Of a stretch of DNA of 64,000 nt, positions 1 through 11,715 are shown in pieces. Origin of the DNA: Pseudolysinimonas sp051954455 (GTDB lineage Bacteria; Actinomycetota; Actinomycetes; Actinomycetales; Microbacteriaceae); contig NZ_JBQCHS010000022.1 in NCBI RefSeq assembly GCF_051954455.1, positions 1 through 64,000 on the forward strand. Reading direction: 5' to 3'. The notes under the pieces were generated by a model. It was not told where the DNA came from. It did not search any database and worked only from the letters and a program-made list of their open reading frames with translations. The position numbers and the translations under genes are program-made. Numbering within the stretch: the first letter of the stretch is position 1; each line of letters opens with the position of its first letter.

Positions 1-400
<400 letters not shown>

Positions 401-527
401 AACACCAGTTATCCTGGTGCTCGCGTCCACTTTGTGGTTCCCGATATACGGTCGGGAACTGCGCTTCGAGAGAAGCCAGAAGACTCGTCGCCCGAGAGGG
501 CGAGGAGGACCAACACATATCAATAGT
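401..527 (+). other. 23S-5S internal transcribed spacer with two stem-loops
   Basis: Spacer of about 127 bases between 23S and 5S. Two hairpins are visible: CACCAG (403-408) with CTGGTG (414-419), and GTTCCCGA (437-444) with TCGGGAAC (452-459). They are likely processing stems of the rRNA precursor. No tRNA is found in the spacer. Confidence 0.75.
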
Positions 528-645
528 GTTTCGGCGGCCATAGCGAAGGGGAAACGCCCGGTTACATTCCGAACCCGGAAGCTAAGACCTTCTGCGCCGA
601 TGGTACTGCAGGGGTGACCCTGTGGGAGAGTAGGACACCGCCGGA
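528..645 (+). rRNA. 5S ribosomal RNA
   Basis: A 5S rRNA of about 118 bases. The 5' strand (TTTCGGCGG) pairs with the 3' strand (CCGCCGGA), and the conserved interior CCCGGTTACATTCCGAACCCG is present in pieces around 558-577. Ends are placed by the terminal helix and are good to a few bases. Confidence 0.95.
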
Positions 646-659
646 CTTCTTTCAGAGGA

Positions 660-690
660 GGCCACCCATCGCTGGGTGGCCTTTTCTGTT
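660..690 (+). terminator. rrn operon intrinsic terminator
   Basis: Perfect 9-base stem GGCCACCCA (660-668) / TGGGTGGCC (673-681), loop TCGC, followed by TTTTCTGTTT. This is a classical Rho-independent terminator right after 5S rRNA, and it separates the rRNA operon from the protein gene at 713. Confidence 0.93.
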
Positions 691-712
691 TAACCATTCG
701 AAAGGCAGTGCG

Positions 713-1837
713 ATGGCAGACGAGCGGCCGCGACGCGGCGACGGATCGGGTAGATCGGATCGTGGAAGCGGTGGCCGCGGTGGTCCATCGCGTTCCGGGT
801 CCGGTGGCGGTCGATCCGGCGGGGGCCCTCGATCGAGCGGCGGTGCGCGGTCCGGTGACGGCGCCGGCTCCGGGGGGGACAGGTCCGGCGGCACCGCCGG
901 CGTCGGCGGACGTGGTTCCACCGGCGGCGGACGCAGTCCCCGTGAGGGCGACCGGCCCTTCCGCGGCGGGGACCGCGCGGGGCGCGGAGGCGCGGGCGGT
1001 CGACCGTCCGGTGACAGGCCGTTCGCTCGGCGCGCCGATGATCGGCCGCGCTCGGACCGGCCGCGCGACGATCGCGATACCGGTTCCGACCGTCCGCGGC
1101 ACGACGACCCGGCGATCCCGGAGGACGTCGTCCCGGCGCAGCTCGACCGCGCGGCGCGCGCCGAACTGAAGTCGCTCACCAAGGAGAACGCCGACTTCGT
1201 GGCGCGCCACCTCGTCATGGCAGGTCGGCTGATCGACTCCGACCCCGCGACCGCGCACCTCCACGCGCTGGCGGCCGCGCGGCGCGGCGGCCGGATCGCC
1301 GTGGTCCGCGAGACCGTCGGGATCACGGCCTATGCGACCGAGGACTTCGCTCTCGCGCTGCGGGAGCTGCGCACCTACCGCCGGATCTCCGGGCGTGACG
1401 ACGAGCTCCCGCTCATGGTCGACAGCGAGCGCGGAGTCGGCCGCCCTGACAAGGCGCTGGAGCTGGGGCGCAGCGTGCCGCGCGACTCCCTGGAGCCGGC
1501 GGTGCAGGTCGCGCTCGCGATCGCGATGTCCGGGGCCCGCCTCGACCTCGGGCAGCCGCAGGCCGCTCTCGAAGAACTGCACATCCCGCAGCTCGATCCC
1601 GAGCGCGCATACGCATGGAGCCCCGCACTCTTCGACGCGTACGCGACCGTGCTCTCGGACCTCGGTCGCGAGGCCGAGGCCGAGGAATGGTGGGAACGGT
1701 CCGACCGCGCGACGGCCGCGCTCGAGCGCGCCGCGAATCCCGAGGACGACGACGTGGTCGAGGTGATCGAGGAGGAGCCGGACGAGACCGGGACTCCGAG
1801 CGAGGACGCCGATGGCGCTCCGGGCGCGGAGGGCTGA
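713..1837 (+). CDS. TPR-like protein with Gly/Arg-rich disordered N terminus (Rv1691-type position)
   Basis: A 374-residue protein of unknown exact role. Residues 1 to about 135 are low complexity, dominated by Gly, Arg, Ser and Asp with repeated GDR, DRP and GGR units, and are surely disordered. From about 140 the sequence is Ala/Leu/Glu-rich and helical, with repeat-like pairs of helices that look like degenerate tetratricopeptide repeats; the end is strongly acidic (EVIEEEPDE). The start at 713 is chosen because reading frames further upstream run through the 5S gene and its terminator. The stop overlaps the next gene by 26 bases. The position matches Rv1691 of M. tuberculosis, which is also TPR-like. 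An RGG/RDR-rich tail next to rRNA-related genes suggests RNA binding, but this is inference only. Confidence 0.8.
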   Translation: MADERPRRGDGSGRSDRGSGGRGGPSRSGSGGGRSGGGPRSSGGARSGDGAGSGGDRSGGTAGVGGRGSTGGGRSPREGDRPFRGGDRAGRGGAGGRPSGDRPFARRADDRPRSDRPRDDRDTGSDRPRHDDPAIPEDVVPAQLDRAARAELKSLTKENADFVARHLVMAGRLIDSDPATAHLHALAAARRGGRIAVVRETVGITAYATEDFALALRELRTYRRISGRDDELPLMVDSERGVGRPDKALELGRSVPRDSLEPAVQVALAIAMSGARLDLGQPQAALEELHIPQLDPERAYAWSPALFDAYATVLSDLGREAEAEEWWERSDRATAALERAANPEDDDVVEVIEEEPDETGTPSEDADGAPGAEG

Positions 1838-2837
1838 GGCCGCGACGCCGCTCGACGGCGTCGACCTGCTGCTCTTCGACCTGGACGGCGTGGTCTACGC
1901 CGGTGCGGATCCGATCCCGCACGCCGTCGACAGCATCAACCACGCCCAGGAATCGGTCCGGGTCGCGTACCTCACCAACAACGCGTCGCGGACCGATGCC
2001 GCGGTCGCCGAGCAGCTGAACGGGTTCGGTCTGCGCGTCCGCCCCGACGACATCGTCACGTCGCCGCAGGCGGCGGTCGTGCTCCTCGCGGAGCGGGTTC
2101 CCGCCGGCGCGACCGTGCTGGTCGTCGGCGGCGAGGGGCTCACGAGCGAGGTCGAGAAAGCGGGCTTCACGGTCACGCGGTCCGCCGAGGACGCGCCGGC
2201 CGCCGTGATCCAGGGGTTCCATCCGTCGGTCGGGTGGACCGAGCTCGCGGAGGCGAGCTTCGCGTTGCGGCCGCATCCGGAGCTCCCGTGGATCGCCACC
2301 AACACCGACTGGACGATCCCGCAGGCCCGCGGCATCGCCCCGGGCAACGGCACGCTCGTGTCGGCGGTGCACACCGCCGTGGGCCGACTTCCCGTGGTCG
2401 CCGGCAAGCCCGAGCGCGCGATCTTCGACGCGGCGGTCGCGCGGTTCGGCGGTTCCCGTCCGCTGTTCGTCGGCGATCGGCTCGACACCGACATCGTCGG
2501 CGCCAACCGAGCCGGACAGGCGTCGGCGCTCGTGCTCACCGGGATCGACGGCGCGAAGCAGGTGCTCGCCGCCGACGCCGATTCGCGTCCGCGCTTCCTG
2601 CTCGCCGACCTCCGCGACCTGTTCGCGCCCTACCCCGAGCCGGTGTCGGAGGAGCGTCGCGGCGTCACGCGCGTCATCTCCGGGCGCGCGGTCGTGACGG
2701 TGACGGACGGCGCGGTCCGGCTGGAGCGCTCGGGGAAGCCGATCGAGATCCTGCGCGCCGCGTCCGCCGCGATCTGGCGGACCGGCACGCCGATCTACGC
2801 GCTCGACGTCGCGCCCGAGCTATATTCCTCGTCGTGA
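1812..2837 (+). CDS. HAD-superfamily sugar/glycerol phosphatase, NagD type
   Basis: A 341-residue phosphatase of the class IIA HAD family. Motif I is DLDGVVYAG (nucleophile Asp23, general acid Asp25), motif II is LTNNASR (Thr55), the Lys motif is GKPERAIFD, and the metal motif is VGDRLDTDIVGAN. The gene order is that of Rv1692 in M. tuberculosis, which is a glycerol-3-phosphate phosphatase in lipid recycling; the same role is likely but not proved here. The family core ends near residue 270; about 70 residues more form a small C-terminal domain. It overlaps its upstream neighbour by 26 bases and the next gene by GTGA, so it is translated as part of the operon. Confidence 0.9.
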   Translation: MALRARRAEAATPLDGVDLLLFDLDGVVYAGADPIPHAVDSINHAQESVRVAYLTNNASRTDAAVAEQLNGFGLRVRPDDIVTSPQAAVVLLAERVPAGATVLVVGGEGLTSEVEKAGFTVTRSAEDAPAAVIQGFHPSVGWTELAEASFALRPHPELPWIATNTDWTIPQARGIAPGNGTLVSAVHTAVGRLPVVAGKPERAIFDAAVARFGGSRPLFVGDRLDTDIVGANRAGQASALVLTGIDGAKQVLAADADSRPRFLLADLRDLFAPYPEPVSEERRGVTRVISGRAVVTVTDGAVRLERSGKPIEILRAASAAIWRTGTPIYALDVAPELYSSS

Positions 2838-3001
2838 GCGACTTCCCGACCTCCGACTCCGTCGACGGAGCGCGCGACGGCCTGCTGCCCCGGCTGCAGG
2901 TGATCGAGGACCAGCCGCTCGAGACCCGCGCCGAGGCGCTCGCGCACCTGCACGACGAGCTCCGCGCCCGGCTCGAGTCCGGCGACGCCCCGCGCGGCTG
3001 A
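2834..3001 (+). CDS. Small conserved acidic protein (55 aa)
   Basis: A 55-residue protein starting at GTG 2834, with a GTGA overlap with the HAD gene and stopping 1 base before tlyA. It is one predicted amphipathic helical unit, containing LPRLQVIEDQPLETRAEALA and ending HDELRARLES. A small gene stands at the same place (Rv1693) in mycobacteria, between the HAD phosphatase and tlyA. I know no function for it. The tight coupling on both sides and the high GC at codon third positions support real translation. Confidence 0.75.
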   Translation: MSDFPTSDSVDGARDGLLPRLQVIEDQPLETRAEALAHLHDELRARLESGDAPRG

Positions 3002-3002
3002 C

Positions 3003-3803
3003 GTGCCGGCGGAGGGGTCGCGCCTCGACGCGGAGCTGGTCCGCCGAGGGATCGCCCGGTCACGGACGCAGGCGTCGCAGGCGATCGCCGAGGGGCGTGT
3101 CACGGTCGACGGCGTGCAGGTCGTCAAGCCGTCGTCGCGGGTTGCGCCCGACGCGGATCTCGCGCTGACGGGCGACGACGGCTACGTGGGCCGCGCCGCG
3201 CACAAGCTGATCGCCGCGCTCGACGCGTTCGACGTCGATCCGGCCGGCCGCTTCGCGCTCGACATCGGCGCGAGCACGGGCGGGTTCACGCAGGTGCTGC
3301 TGGAGCGCGGGGCGCGACGGGTGCTCGCGCTCGACGTCGGCCACGGTCAGCTGGCCGAGCCGGTGCGCTCCGACCCGCGGGTCGTGGTCGTCGAGGGCGA
3401 GAACGCCCGGACGCTGACCGCGGCGGCGGTCGCGGACTGGAGCGATGAGCCGGAGCCGGCCGACCTGGTCGTCGCCGACCTCTCGTTCATCCCGCTCGCG
3501 ACGGTGCTGCCGGCGCTCGTCGCCTCGGCATCGGCGGACGCGGACTTCGTGCTGCTCATCAAGCCGCAGTTCGAGGTCGGCCGCGGCGGCGTGCGGGAGG
3601 GGATCGTGCGGGATCGCGCCCTGCGACGGGATGCGGTGACCGCGGTGCTGTGGGCGGCGCACGATCTCGGCCTCCGCACGGCGGGCCTCGTCCCCTCCCC
3701 AATCCTGGGCGGCGCCGGTAATCACGAGTACCTGGTCCGATTCAGCGCGGCGGTGGGAGCCGATCCGTCAGAATGGAGGAGCACGGTATCGGCCCTCGCC
3801 TGA
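3003..3803 (+). CDS. tlyA: 16S/23S rRNA (cytidine-2'-O)-methyltransferase TlyA
   Basis: A 266-residue S4-domain methyltransferase. Residues 1-60 form the S4 RNA-binding domain (LDAELVRRGIARSRTQAS, then GRVTVDG). The Rossmann methyltransferase follows with the SAM motif LDIGASTGGFT, preceded by GRAAHKL typical of TlyA, and LIKPQFE near the C terminus. TlyA 2'-O-methylates C1409 of 16S and C1920 of 23S rRNA (E. coli numbering), and its loss gives capreomycin resistance. The GTG start at 3003 follows the stop of the small upstream gene by one base. Operon with nadK and recN. Confidence 0.95.
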   Translation: MPAEGSRLDAELVRRGIARSRTQASQAIAEGRVTVDGVQVVKPSSRVAPDADLALTGDDGYVGRAAHKLIAALDAFDVDPAGRFALDIGASTGGFTQVLLERGARRVLALDVGHGQLAEPVRSDPRVVVVEGENARTLTAAAVADWSDEPEPADLVVADLSFIPLATVLPALVASASADADFVLLIKPQFEVGRGGVREGIVRDRALRRDAVTAVLWAAHDLGLRTAGLVPSPILGGAGNHEYLVRFSAAVGADPSEWRSTVSALA

Positions 3804-3831
3804 CGCCGCCGAACCCAGGAGGAGACCCCGG

Positions 3832-4806
3832 ATGACCGATGCGCGTCACCTGCTGGTGGTCGCCCACACCGGTCGCGACGACTCGCTGCAGGCGGGCCTG
3901 GCCGTCTGCCGCCAGCTCATCGCGGCGGGTCTCGTGCCGGTGGTCTCGGCCGACGAGTACGACGATCTGCTCCGCGCGGCACCCGACCTGGCTCCGCTCG
4001 CGGTGCTCGGCGACGACGTGCCGACGGCGGACCTGGAGCTGGTGATCGTCCTCGGCGGCGACGGCACGATCCTGCGGGCGGCCGAGCTCGCGCGCGGCGC
4101 CTCGGCACCGCTTCTCGGCGTCAACCTCGGACACGTCGGCTTCCTCGCGGAGGCCGAGCGCGGCGAGCTGGAGCAGACCGTCGAGCGCGCGCTGGCCCGC
4201 GACTACGAGGTCGAGGAGCGGATGACGCTCTCGGTCCGCGTGAAGCTCCGCGGCGAGGTGGTCTACGAGACGTGGGCGCTCAACGAGGCCTCGGTCGAGA
4301 AGGCGAACCGTGAGCGCTCGCTCGAGGTCGTCGTCGAGGTCGACGGCCGACCCCTGTCGAGCTTCGGCTGCGACGGGGTCGTGATGTCGACCCCGACCGG
4401 GTCGACGGCGTATTCGTTCTCCGGCGGCGGCCCCATCGTGTGGCCGAGCGTCGACGCCCTGCTCATGGTGCCGCTCTCGGCGCATGCGCTGTTCGCGCGC
4501 CCGCTCGTCGTGGGGCCGGAGTCGTCGCTCGCGGTCGAGCTGCTGCCGCGGTCCTCGGCCTCGGGGGTCCTCTGGGCCGACGGCCGCCGCACCTTCGAGC
4601 TGCCGTCCGCGGCGCGGGTCGTGGTCCGCCGGTCGCCGGTGCCCGTCCGCCTCGCGCGGCTGGCGCATGGGCCGTTCACCGACCGGCTCGTCAACAAGTT
4701 CGCGCTGCCGGTGACCGGCTGGCGCGGTCCCGGCGGCGAGACGCTCGCGACCGGCGCGATCCCGCTCATGCCGCAGCCGGGTCCTGGCACGGAGGCGCCG
4801 CGGTGA
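3832..4806 (+). CDS. nadK: NAD kinase
   Basis: A 324-residue ATP/polyphosphate-dependent NAD kinase that makes NADP. The hallmark GGDG motif is present as VLGGDGTILRAAE, followed by NLGHVGFLAE, the NE-like segment ALNEASVEK, and the glycine-rich GCDGVVMSTPTGSTAYSFSG of the beta-sandwich domain. Length is normal for the actinobacterial enzyme. A strong ribosome binding site, AGGAGGAG at 3817-3824, precedes ATG 3832. The end overlaps recN by GTGA, so both are translationally coupled. Confidence 0.96.
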   Translation: MTDARHLLVVAHTGRDDSLQAGLAVCRQLIAAGLVPVVSADEYDDLLRAAPDLAPLAVLGDDVPTADLELVIVLGGDGTILRAAELARGASAPLLGVNLGHVGFLAEAERGELEQTVERALARDYEVEERMTLSVRVKLRGEVVYETWALNEASVEKANRERSLEVVVEVDGRPLSSFGCDGVVMSTPTGSTAYSFSGGGPIVWPSVDALLMVPLSAHALFARPLVVGPESSLAVELLPRSSASGVLWADGRRTFELPSAARVVVRRSPVPVRLARLAHGPFTDRLVNKFALPVTGWRGPGGETLATGAIPLMPQPGPGTEAPR

Positions 4807-6512
4807 TCGAGGAGATCGTCATTCGCGATCTCGGCGTCATCGGCGGCGCCCGCCTGCCGCTCGGGCCGGGCTTCACGGCGCTGACCGGGGAGACCGGTGC
4901 CGGCAAGACGATGGTCGTGACCGCCCTCGGCCTCCTGCTCGGCGAGCGGTCGGACTCCGGGATCGTCCGCACCGGCAGTGACCGCGCCGTGGTCGAGGGG
5001 CACTGGGTGGTCGACGCGCACGGCCCGGTCGCCGAGCGCGTGCGCGACGCGGGCGGCGACGTCGACGACGGCGGCGCTGGGCGCGCCGAGCTCATCCTCA
5101 CCCGCGAGGTGTCGTCCGAGGGGCGCAGTCGTGCGACGGTCGGCGGCCGCTCCGCTCCCGTCGGGGTGCTCGGCGAACTGGGGGAGCACCTCGTCGTCGT
5201 CCACGGCCAGTCCGAGCAGCTGCGGCTGAAGTCCGCGACCGCTCAGCGCGAGGCGCTCGACCGGTTCGCGGGTGCGGAGCTCGCGACGGTGCTCGGCGAC
5301 TACCGCGACGTGTTCCAGCGCTGGCAGACGGCGCAGTCCGAGCTCGACGTGCTCGTCGCGGAGCGCGACCGCCGTGCGCGCGAGGCGGAGGAGCTGCGCG
5401 TCGCGATGGAGGAGATCGAGCAGGCAGCGCCCCAGCCCGGCGAGGACGACGAGCTCGCCGAACGGGCCGAGCGCCTGACCAACCTCGAGGACCTCCGACT
5501 CGCGGCGACGGAGGCGCAGGAGCGGATCTCGTCCCAGCAGCTCGAGGGCGCTCCCGATGCGCTCGGCATGGTGGAGGGCGCGCGGCACGCCATCGATCGC
5601 GTCGCGGGGCACGACACCGCGCTCGCGCCGGTCGTCGAAGCGCTCGCGTCGGCGTCGATCGCCCTGAGCGAGGCGTCGGCGCAGCTGTCGCACTACCTCG
5701 GCGGACTCGACGCCGACGGCGGCCGCGAGCTCGAGGCGATCCAGGAGCGGCGGGCGGCGCTGGCCTCCCTCGTGCGCCGCTACGGGCCGACCCTCGATGA
5801 CGTCATCGCCTATCTCGCGACCGGCAGCAGCCGACTGCTCGAGCTCGACGGCGACGCGGACCGCATCGCCGAGCTCGAGGTCGAGGTCGAGGCGGACGCC
5901 GCCCGGGTCGACGAGCTCGCGCAGCGGCTCACGTCGATCCGGCGAGACGCGGCCGAGCGCCTGGGCGCCGCCGTCACCACCGAGCTCGGCTCGCTCGCCA
6001 TGCCCGACGCCCGCCTCGTCATCGAGGTGGAGGAGCGGGAGCTGACCCTCACCGGCCGCGACCAGGTCGCGATCCTGCTGCAGCCGCACACGGGCGCCGA
6101 ACCGCGACCGGTCGCGCGCGGCGCCTCCGGCGGCGAGCTCTCCCGGGTCATGCTCGCGATCGAGGTCGTGCTCGCGAGCAGCGACCCCGTGCCGACGTTC
6201 GTCTTCGACGAGGTCGACGCCGGCGTCGGCGGCGCCTCGGCGACCGAGATCGGGCGGCGACTGGCGAAGCTGGCCGAGACCTCGCAGGTCATCGTGGTCA
6301 CCCACCTGGCCCAGGTGGCCGCGTTCTCGAACAACCACCTCGTCGTCGAGAAGGGCAGCGACGGCGCCGTGACGGCGTCGAGCATCCGGCTCGTGCACGC
6401 CGACGACCGCGCGCTCGAGATGGCGCGGCTGCTCTCCGGATCGCCCGACTCGGCGCACGCCCTCGCGCACGCCCGCGAGCTGCTGGAGCAGGCGCACGGG
6501 CGCTGGGAGTAA
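4803..6512 (+). CDS. recN: DNA repair protein RecN
   Basis: A 569-residue SMC-like ATPase for double-strand break repair. Walker A is GETGAGKT (residues 29-36), the ABC signature is GASGGELSRVMLA, and Walker B is FVFDEVDAGVGG. Between them lie two helical stretches rich in Glu, Arg and Ala that form the coiled coil. The GTG start at 4803 overlaps the nadK stop by 4 bases. In mycobacteria two envelope genes (SteA/SteB-like, Rv1697-98) follow recN before pyrG; here pyrG follows directly. Confidence 0.95.
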   Translation: MIEEIVIRDLGVIGGARLPLGPGFTALTGETGAGKTMVVTALGLLLGERSDSGIVRTGSDRAVVEGHWVVDAHGPVAERVRDAGGDVDDGGAGRAELILTREVSSEGRSRATVGGRSAPVGVLGELGEHLVVVHGQSEQLRLKSATAQREALDRFAGAELATVLGDYRDVFQRWQTAQSELDVLVAERDRRAREAEELRVAMEEIEQAAPQPGEDDELAERAERLTNLEDLRLAATEAQERISSQQLEGAPDALGMVEGARHAIDRVAGHDTALAPVVEALASASIALSEASAQLSHYLGGLDADGGRELEAIQERRAALASLVRRYGPTLDDVIAYLATGSSRLLELDGDADRIAELEVEVEADAARVDELAQRLTSIRRDAAERLGAAVTTELGSLAMPDARLVIEVEERELTLTGRDQVAILLQPHTGAEPRPVARGASGGELSRVMLAIEVVLASSDPVPTFVFDEVDAGVGGASATEIGRRLAKLAETSQVIVVTHLAQVAAFSNNHLVVEKGSDGAVTASSIRLVHADDRALEMARLLSGSPDSAHALAHARELLEQAHGRWE

Positions 6513-6574
6513 GCGGCCGACTCCCGCGCGCGACGCGCACGCGCGTGTCCCGGTGCGGACCCCGATCATCGAGA

Positions 6575-6580
6575 TAGGCT
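6575..6580 (+). promoter_or_regulatory. -10 box TAGGCT, leaderless pyrG promoter
   Basis: TAGGCT ends 8 bases before the GTG of pyrG, so transcription should begin at or one base before the start codon. There is no Shine-Dalgarno sequence. No clear -35 element is visible. Confidence 0.6.
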
Positions 6581-6588
6581 GAAACCCC

Positions 6589-8345
<1,757 letters not shown>

Positions 8346-8349
<4 letters not shown>

Positions 8350-8951
8350 GCGTGACCGACGACGCCCGTCGCGCGCTCGAGAGCGGCCCCCTCGCCGACC
8401 TGCGCGATCCGGCGCCGGTGCTCGAGCACGAGACGGTCTTCGAGGGAAAGGTCTGGGACATCGTCCGCGATCGGGTGCGCTTCGGCGACGGCGAGATCGT
8501 GCGCGAGTACATGCAGCACACCGGCGCCGTCGCGATCCTCGCGATCGACGACGACGACCGCGTGCTGCTCATCAACCAGTACCGGCAGCCGATCGGGATC
8601 CGCGAGTGGGAGATCCCGGCCGGTCTCCTCGACGTGGAGGGCGAGGAGCCGCTCGTCGCCGCGAAGCGCGAGCTCGCCGAGGAGGCCGACCTCGAGGCGG
8701 ACGAGTGGAGCGAGCCGATCAGCTTCCACACCTCGCCGGGCGGCAGCGACGAGGTGCTGTACGTGTACGAGGCGCGCGGGCTGCGTGCCACGCCCGCCTT
8801 CGACCGCACCGACGAGGAGGCCGAGATCGTGCTCCGCTGGGCTCCGCTCGACGAGGTCGTCGCCGGTGTGCTCGAGGGGCGGCTCCACAACGGCACCATG
8901 ATGGTCGCGGTGCTCTCCGCGGCGGCGCGGCGTGGCCGAGCTGCGGCGTGA
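8346..8951 (+). CDS. Nudix hydrolase, ADP-ribose pyrophosphatase type
   Basis: A 201-residue Nudix enzyme likely to cleave ADP-ribose and related dinucleoside diphosphates. The Nudix box is GLLDVEGEEPLVAAKRELA followed by EEAD, with the G-x5-E-x7-RE-x2-EE pattern. Upstream of it, NQYRQPIG and EWEIPAG are the usual ADP-ribose pyrophosphatase signatures. The position equals Rv1700 of M. tuberculosis. The start may be GTG 8346, giving a GTGA overlap with pyrG, or GTG 8352; the overlap is the commoner arrangement in this operon. The 3' end overlaps xerD by 20 bases. Confidence 0.92.
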
Positions 8952-9861
8952 GCTGGAGCGCTACCTCCGGCACGTCGCCATCGAGCGCGGGCGCTCGACG
9001 CACACGGTCGCGGCCTACCGCCGGGATCTGACCGCCTTCCTCGCGACGGCCGAGCGCGCGGGCGTCACGGGGCCGGCCGGGCTGACGTCGGAGCTCGTCC
9101 AGGAGCACGCCCGGTCGCTGCGCTCGGGCGAACGCCCGCAGGCGGCGTCGTCGGTGGCGCGCGCCCTGTCGTCGATCCGCGGGTTCACGCGGTTCCTGCT
9201 CGAGGAGGGCGTCCTCGAGTCGGATCCGGCCGCCGAGGTGGCGGCGCCGAAGCTCCCGTCCCGCCTGCCGAAGGCGCTCACCATCGAGCAGGTGCAGGCG
9301 CTCCTCGACGCGACCGAGGGCGACGAGCCGGCCCGGCTCCGGGACCGCGCGCTGCTCGAGCTGCTCTACGCGACGGGCGCGCGCGTGTCGGAGGCCGTCG
9401 CGCTCAATGTCGACGACCTGCTCGGCGAGGACGGCACCGTCGACGTGGTGCGCCTGTTCGGCAAGGGCGGCAAGCAGCGGATCGTGCCGGTCGGCTCCTA
9501 CGCGCGTGCGGCGCTCGACGCCTACCTGGTGCGCGGCCGGCCGCTGCTGTCGGCGCGGGGGCGCGCGACGCCGGCCCTCTTCCTCGGGGTCCGCGGCGCG
9601 CGGCTCTCGCGGCAGAACGCGTGGCTGATCATCCGGGCGGCGGGGGAGCGGGCCCACCTCGGCGTGGAGCTGTCGCCGCACAGCATGCGGCACTCGTTCG
9701 CGACCCACCTGCTGCAGGGCGGCGCCGACGTGCGCGTCGTCCAGGAGCTGCTCGGGCACGCGAGCGTCGCGACGACCCAGATCTACACGAGGGTCACCGC
9801 CGATGCGCTCCGCGACGTGTACGTCACGGCGCATCCCCGCGCCCGCGCGGGCTCCGCATGA
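8932..9861 (+). CDS. xerD: Tyrosine recombinase XerD
   Basis: A 309-residue site-specific recombinase that, with XerC, resolves chromosome dimers at dif. The N-terminal SAM-like domain (RYLRHVAIERGRSTHTVAAY) is followed by the catalytic domain with Arg in ATGARVSEAVAL, Lys in GKGGKQRIVPVG, the HSMRH box, the GH of LLGHASVATTQIYT and the nucleophile Tyr in that same segment. All catalytic residues are intact. It overlaps the Nudix gene by 20 bases. Its place before parA-scpAB fits a chromosome-segregation cluster. It is not a phage integrase: there is no att site and the neighbours are housekeeping genes. Confidence 0.93.
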   Translation: MAELRRELERYLRHVAIERGRSTHTVAAYRRDLTAFLATAERAGVTGPAGLTSELVQEHARSLRSGERPQAASSVARALSSIRGFTRFLLEEGVLESDPAAEVAAPKLPSRLPKALTIEQVQALLDATEGDEPARLRDRALLELLYATGARVSEAVALNVDDLLGEDGTVDVVRLFGKGGKQRIVPVGSYARAALDAYLVRGRPLLSARGRATPALFLGVRGARLSRQNAWLIIRAAGERAHLGVELSPHSMRHSFATHLLQGGADVRVVQELLGHASVATTQIYTRVTADALRDVYVTAHPRARAGSA

Positions 9862-9862
9862 A

Positions 9863-9886
9863 GAGGAGGCCATTTCTGGCCTCCTC
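9863..9886 (+). terminator. Hairpin after xerD
   Basis: Perfect 10-base stem GAGGAGGCCA (9863-9872) / TGGCCTCCTC (9877-9886) with a TTTC loop, 1 base after the xerD stop. There is no T-run, which is common in actinobacteria. It separates the tlyA-xerD unit from the parA promoter. Confidence 0.75.
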
Positions 9887-9982
9887 GCGGCCCCAGCGCC
9901 GACGCCCGTCCCGGGCGGCGGTCCACCCAACCTTCAACCTGTACTTGACGCGCGCCGTCCGGGCCGGATAAAGGGCCCGATT

Positions 9983-9988
9983 TAGACT
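9983..9988 (+). promoter_or_regulatory. -10 box TAGACT, leaderless parA promoter
   Basis: TAGACT ends 7 bases before ATG 9996. No ribosome binding site is present, so the mRNA is probably leaderless. It starts the parA-scpA-scpB-rluB-tyrA-cmk-der transcription unit after the hairpin at 9863. Confidence 0.6.
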
Positions 9989-9995
9989 CGGGGCC

Positions 9996-10883
<888 letters not shown>

Positions 10884-10887
10884 CGCC

Positions 10888-11715
10888 GTGGCCCCCCGGA
10901 GCTCCGGAGCCCTGCTCGACGCGGACGACACCGCCCCCGGCTTCTCGCTCGCGCTCGACAACTTCACGGGACCCTTCGACCTCCTCCTCTCGCTCATCGC
11001 GAAGCGAGAGATGGACATCACCGAGGTGGCGCTGAGCGCGGTCACCGACGAGTTCCTCTCCTACCTGCGCGGGCTCGACTCCGCGGAGGAGCTCGACCGG
11101 GCGAGCGAGTTCCTCGTCGTCGCGGCCACCCTCCTCGACCTCAAGGTCGCCGGGCTGCTGCCGCAGGGCGAGCTCGTCGACGAGGGCGACGTCGCGCTGC
11201 TCGAGGCGCGCGATCTGCTGTTCGCGCGGCTGCTGCAGTACCGCGCGTTCAAGGAGGCGGCCTCCTGGTTCTCGGAGGGTCTCGAGCGCGAGTCGACGCG
11301 GCACGCGCGCGTCGTGCGGCTCGAGGACCGCTTCCGCGAGCGGACCCCGGAGCTCGTCTGGACGCTCACCGTCGACGACTTCGCGGCGCTCGCCGCGCTC
11401 GCGTTCGCGCCGCGGGAGATCCCGACCGTCGGGCTCGACCACCTGCACGCGCCGCTCGTCAGCATCCGCGAGCAGGCGGCGCAGGTCGTGACGCTGCTGC
11501 GGCGGGGCGAGCCGGTGACGTTCCGGCAGCTGATCGCCGGGATCGACCAGAAGGGCGTCGTCGTCGCCCGGTTCCTCGCGGTGCTGGAGCTGCTGCGGCA
11601 CGCGGCGATCTCGTTCGAGCAGCTGGAGCCGCTCGGCGACCTGACCCTCAAGTGGACCGCGGCGCAGTGGAGCGACGAGAACCTCGCCGCGCTGGGGGCC
11701 GACTACGATGCCTGA
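10888..11715 (+). CDS. scpA: Segregation and condensation protein A
   Basis: A 275-residue kleisin subunit of the SMC-ScpAB condensin. The N terminus has the diagnostic NFTGPFDLLLSLI followed by REMDITEVAL, and the C terminus has the winged-helix region after EQAAQVVTLL. It bridges the SMC heads and binds ScpB. The GTG start at 10888 lies 4 bases after the parA stop, and the stop overlaps scpB by 8 bases, so expression is coupled. Confidence 0.94.
   Translation: MAPRSSGALLDADDTAPGFSLALDNFTGPFDLLLSLIAKREMDITEVALSAVTDEFLSYLRGLDSAEELDRASEFLVVAATLLDLKVAGLLPQGELVDEGDVALLEARDLLFARLLQYRAFKEAASWFSEGLERESTRHARVVRLEDRFRERTPELVWTLTVDDFAALAALAFAPREIPTVGLDHLHAPLVSIREQAAQVVTLLRRGEPVTFRQLIAGIDQKGVVVARFLAVLELLRHAAISFEQLEPLGDLTLKWTAAQWSDENLAALGADYDA

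Noticed and set aside
8932..9861. Tyrosine recombinase as a possible integrase of a mobile element.
   Set aside because: It is the XerD in a conserved housekeeping cluster, with tight overlaps to its neighbours and no island signs around it.
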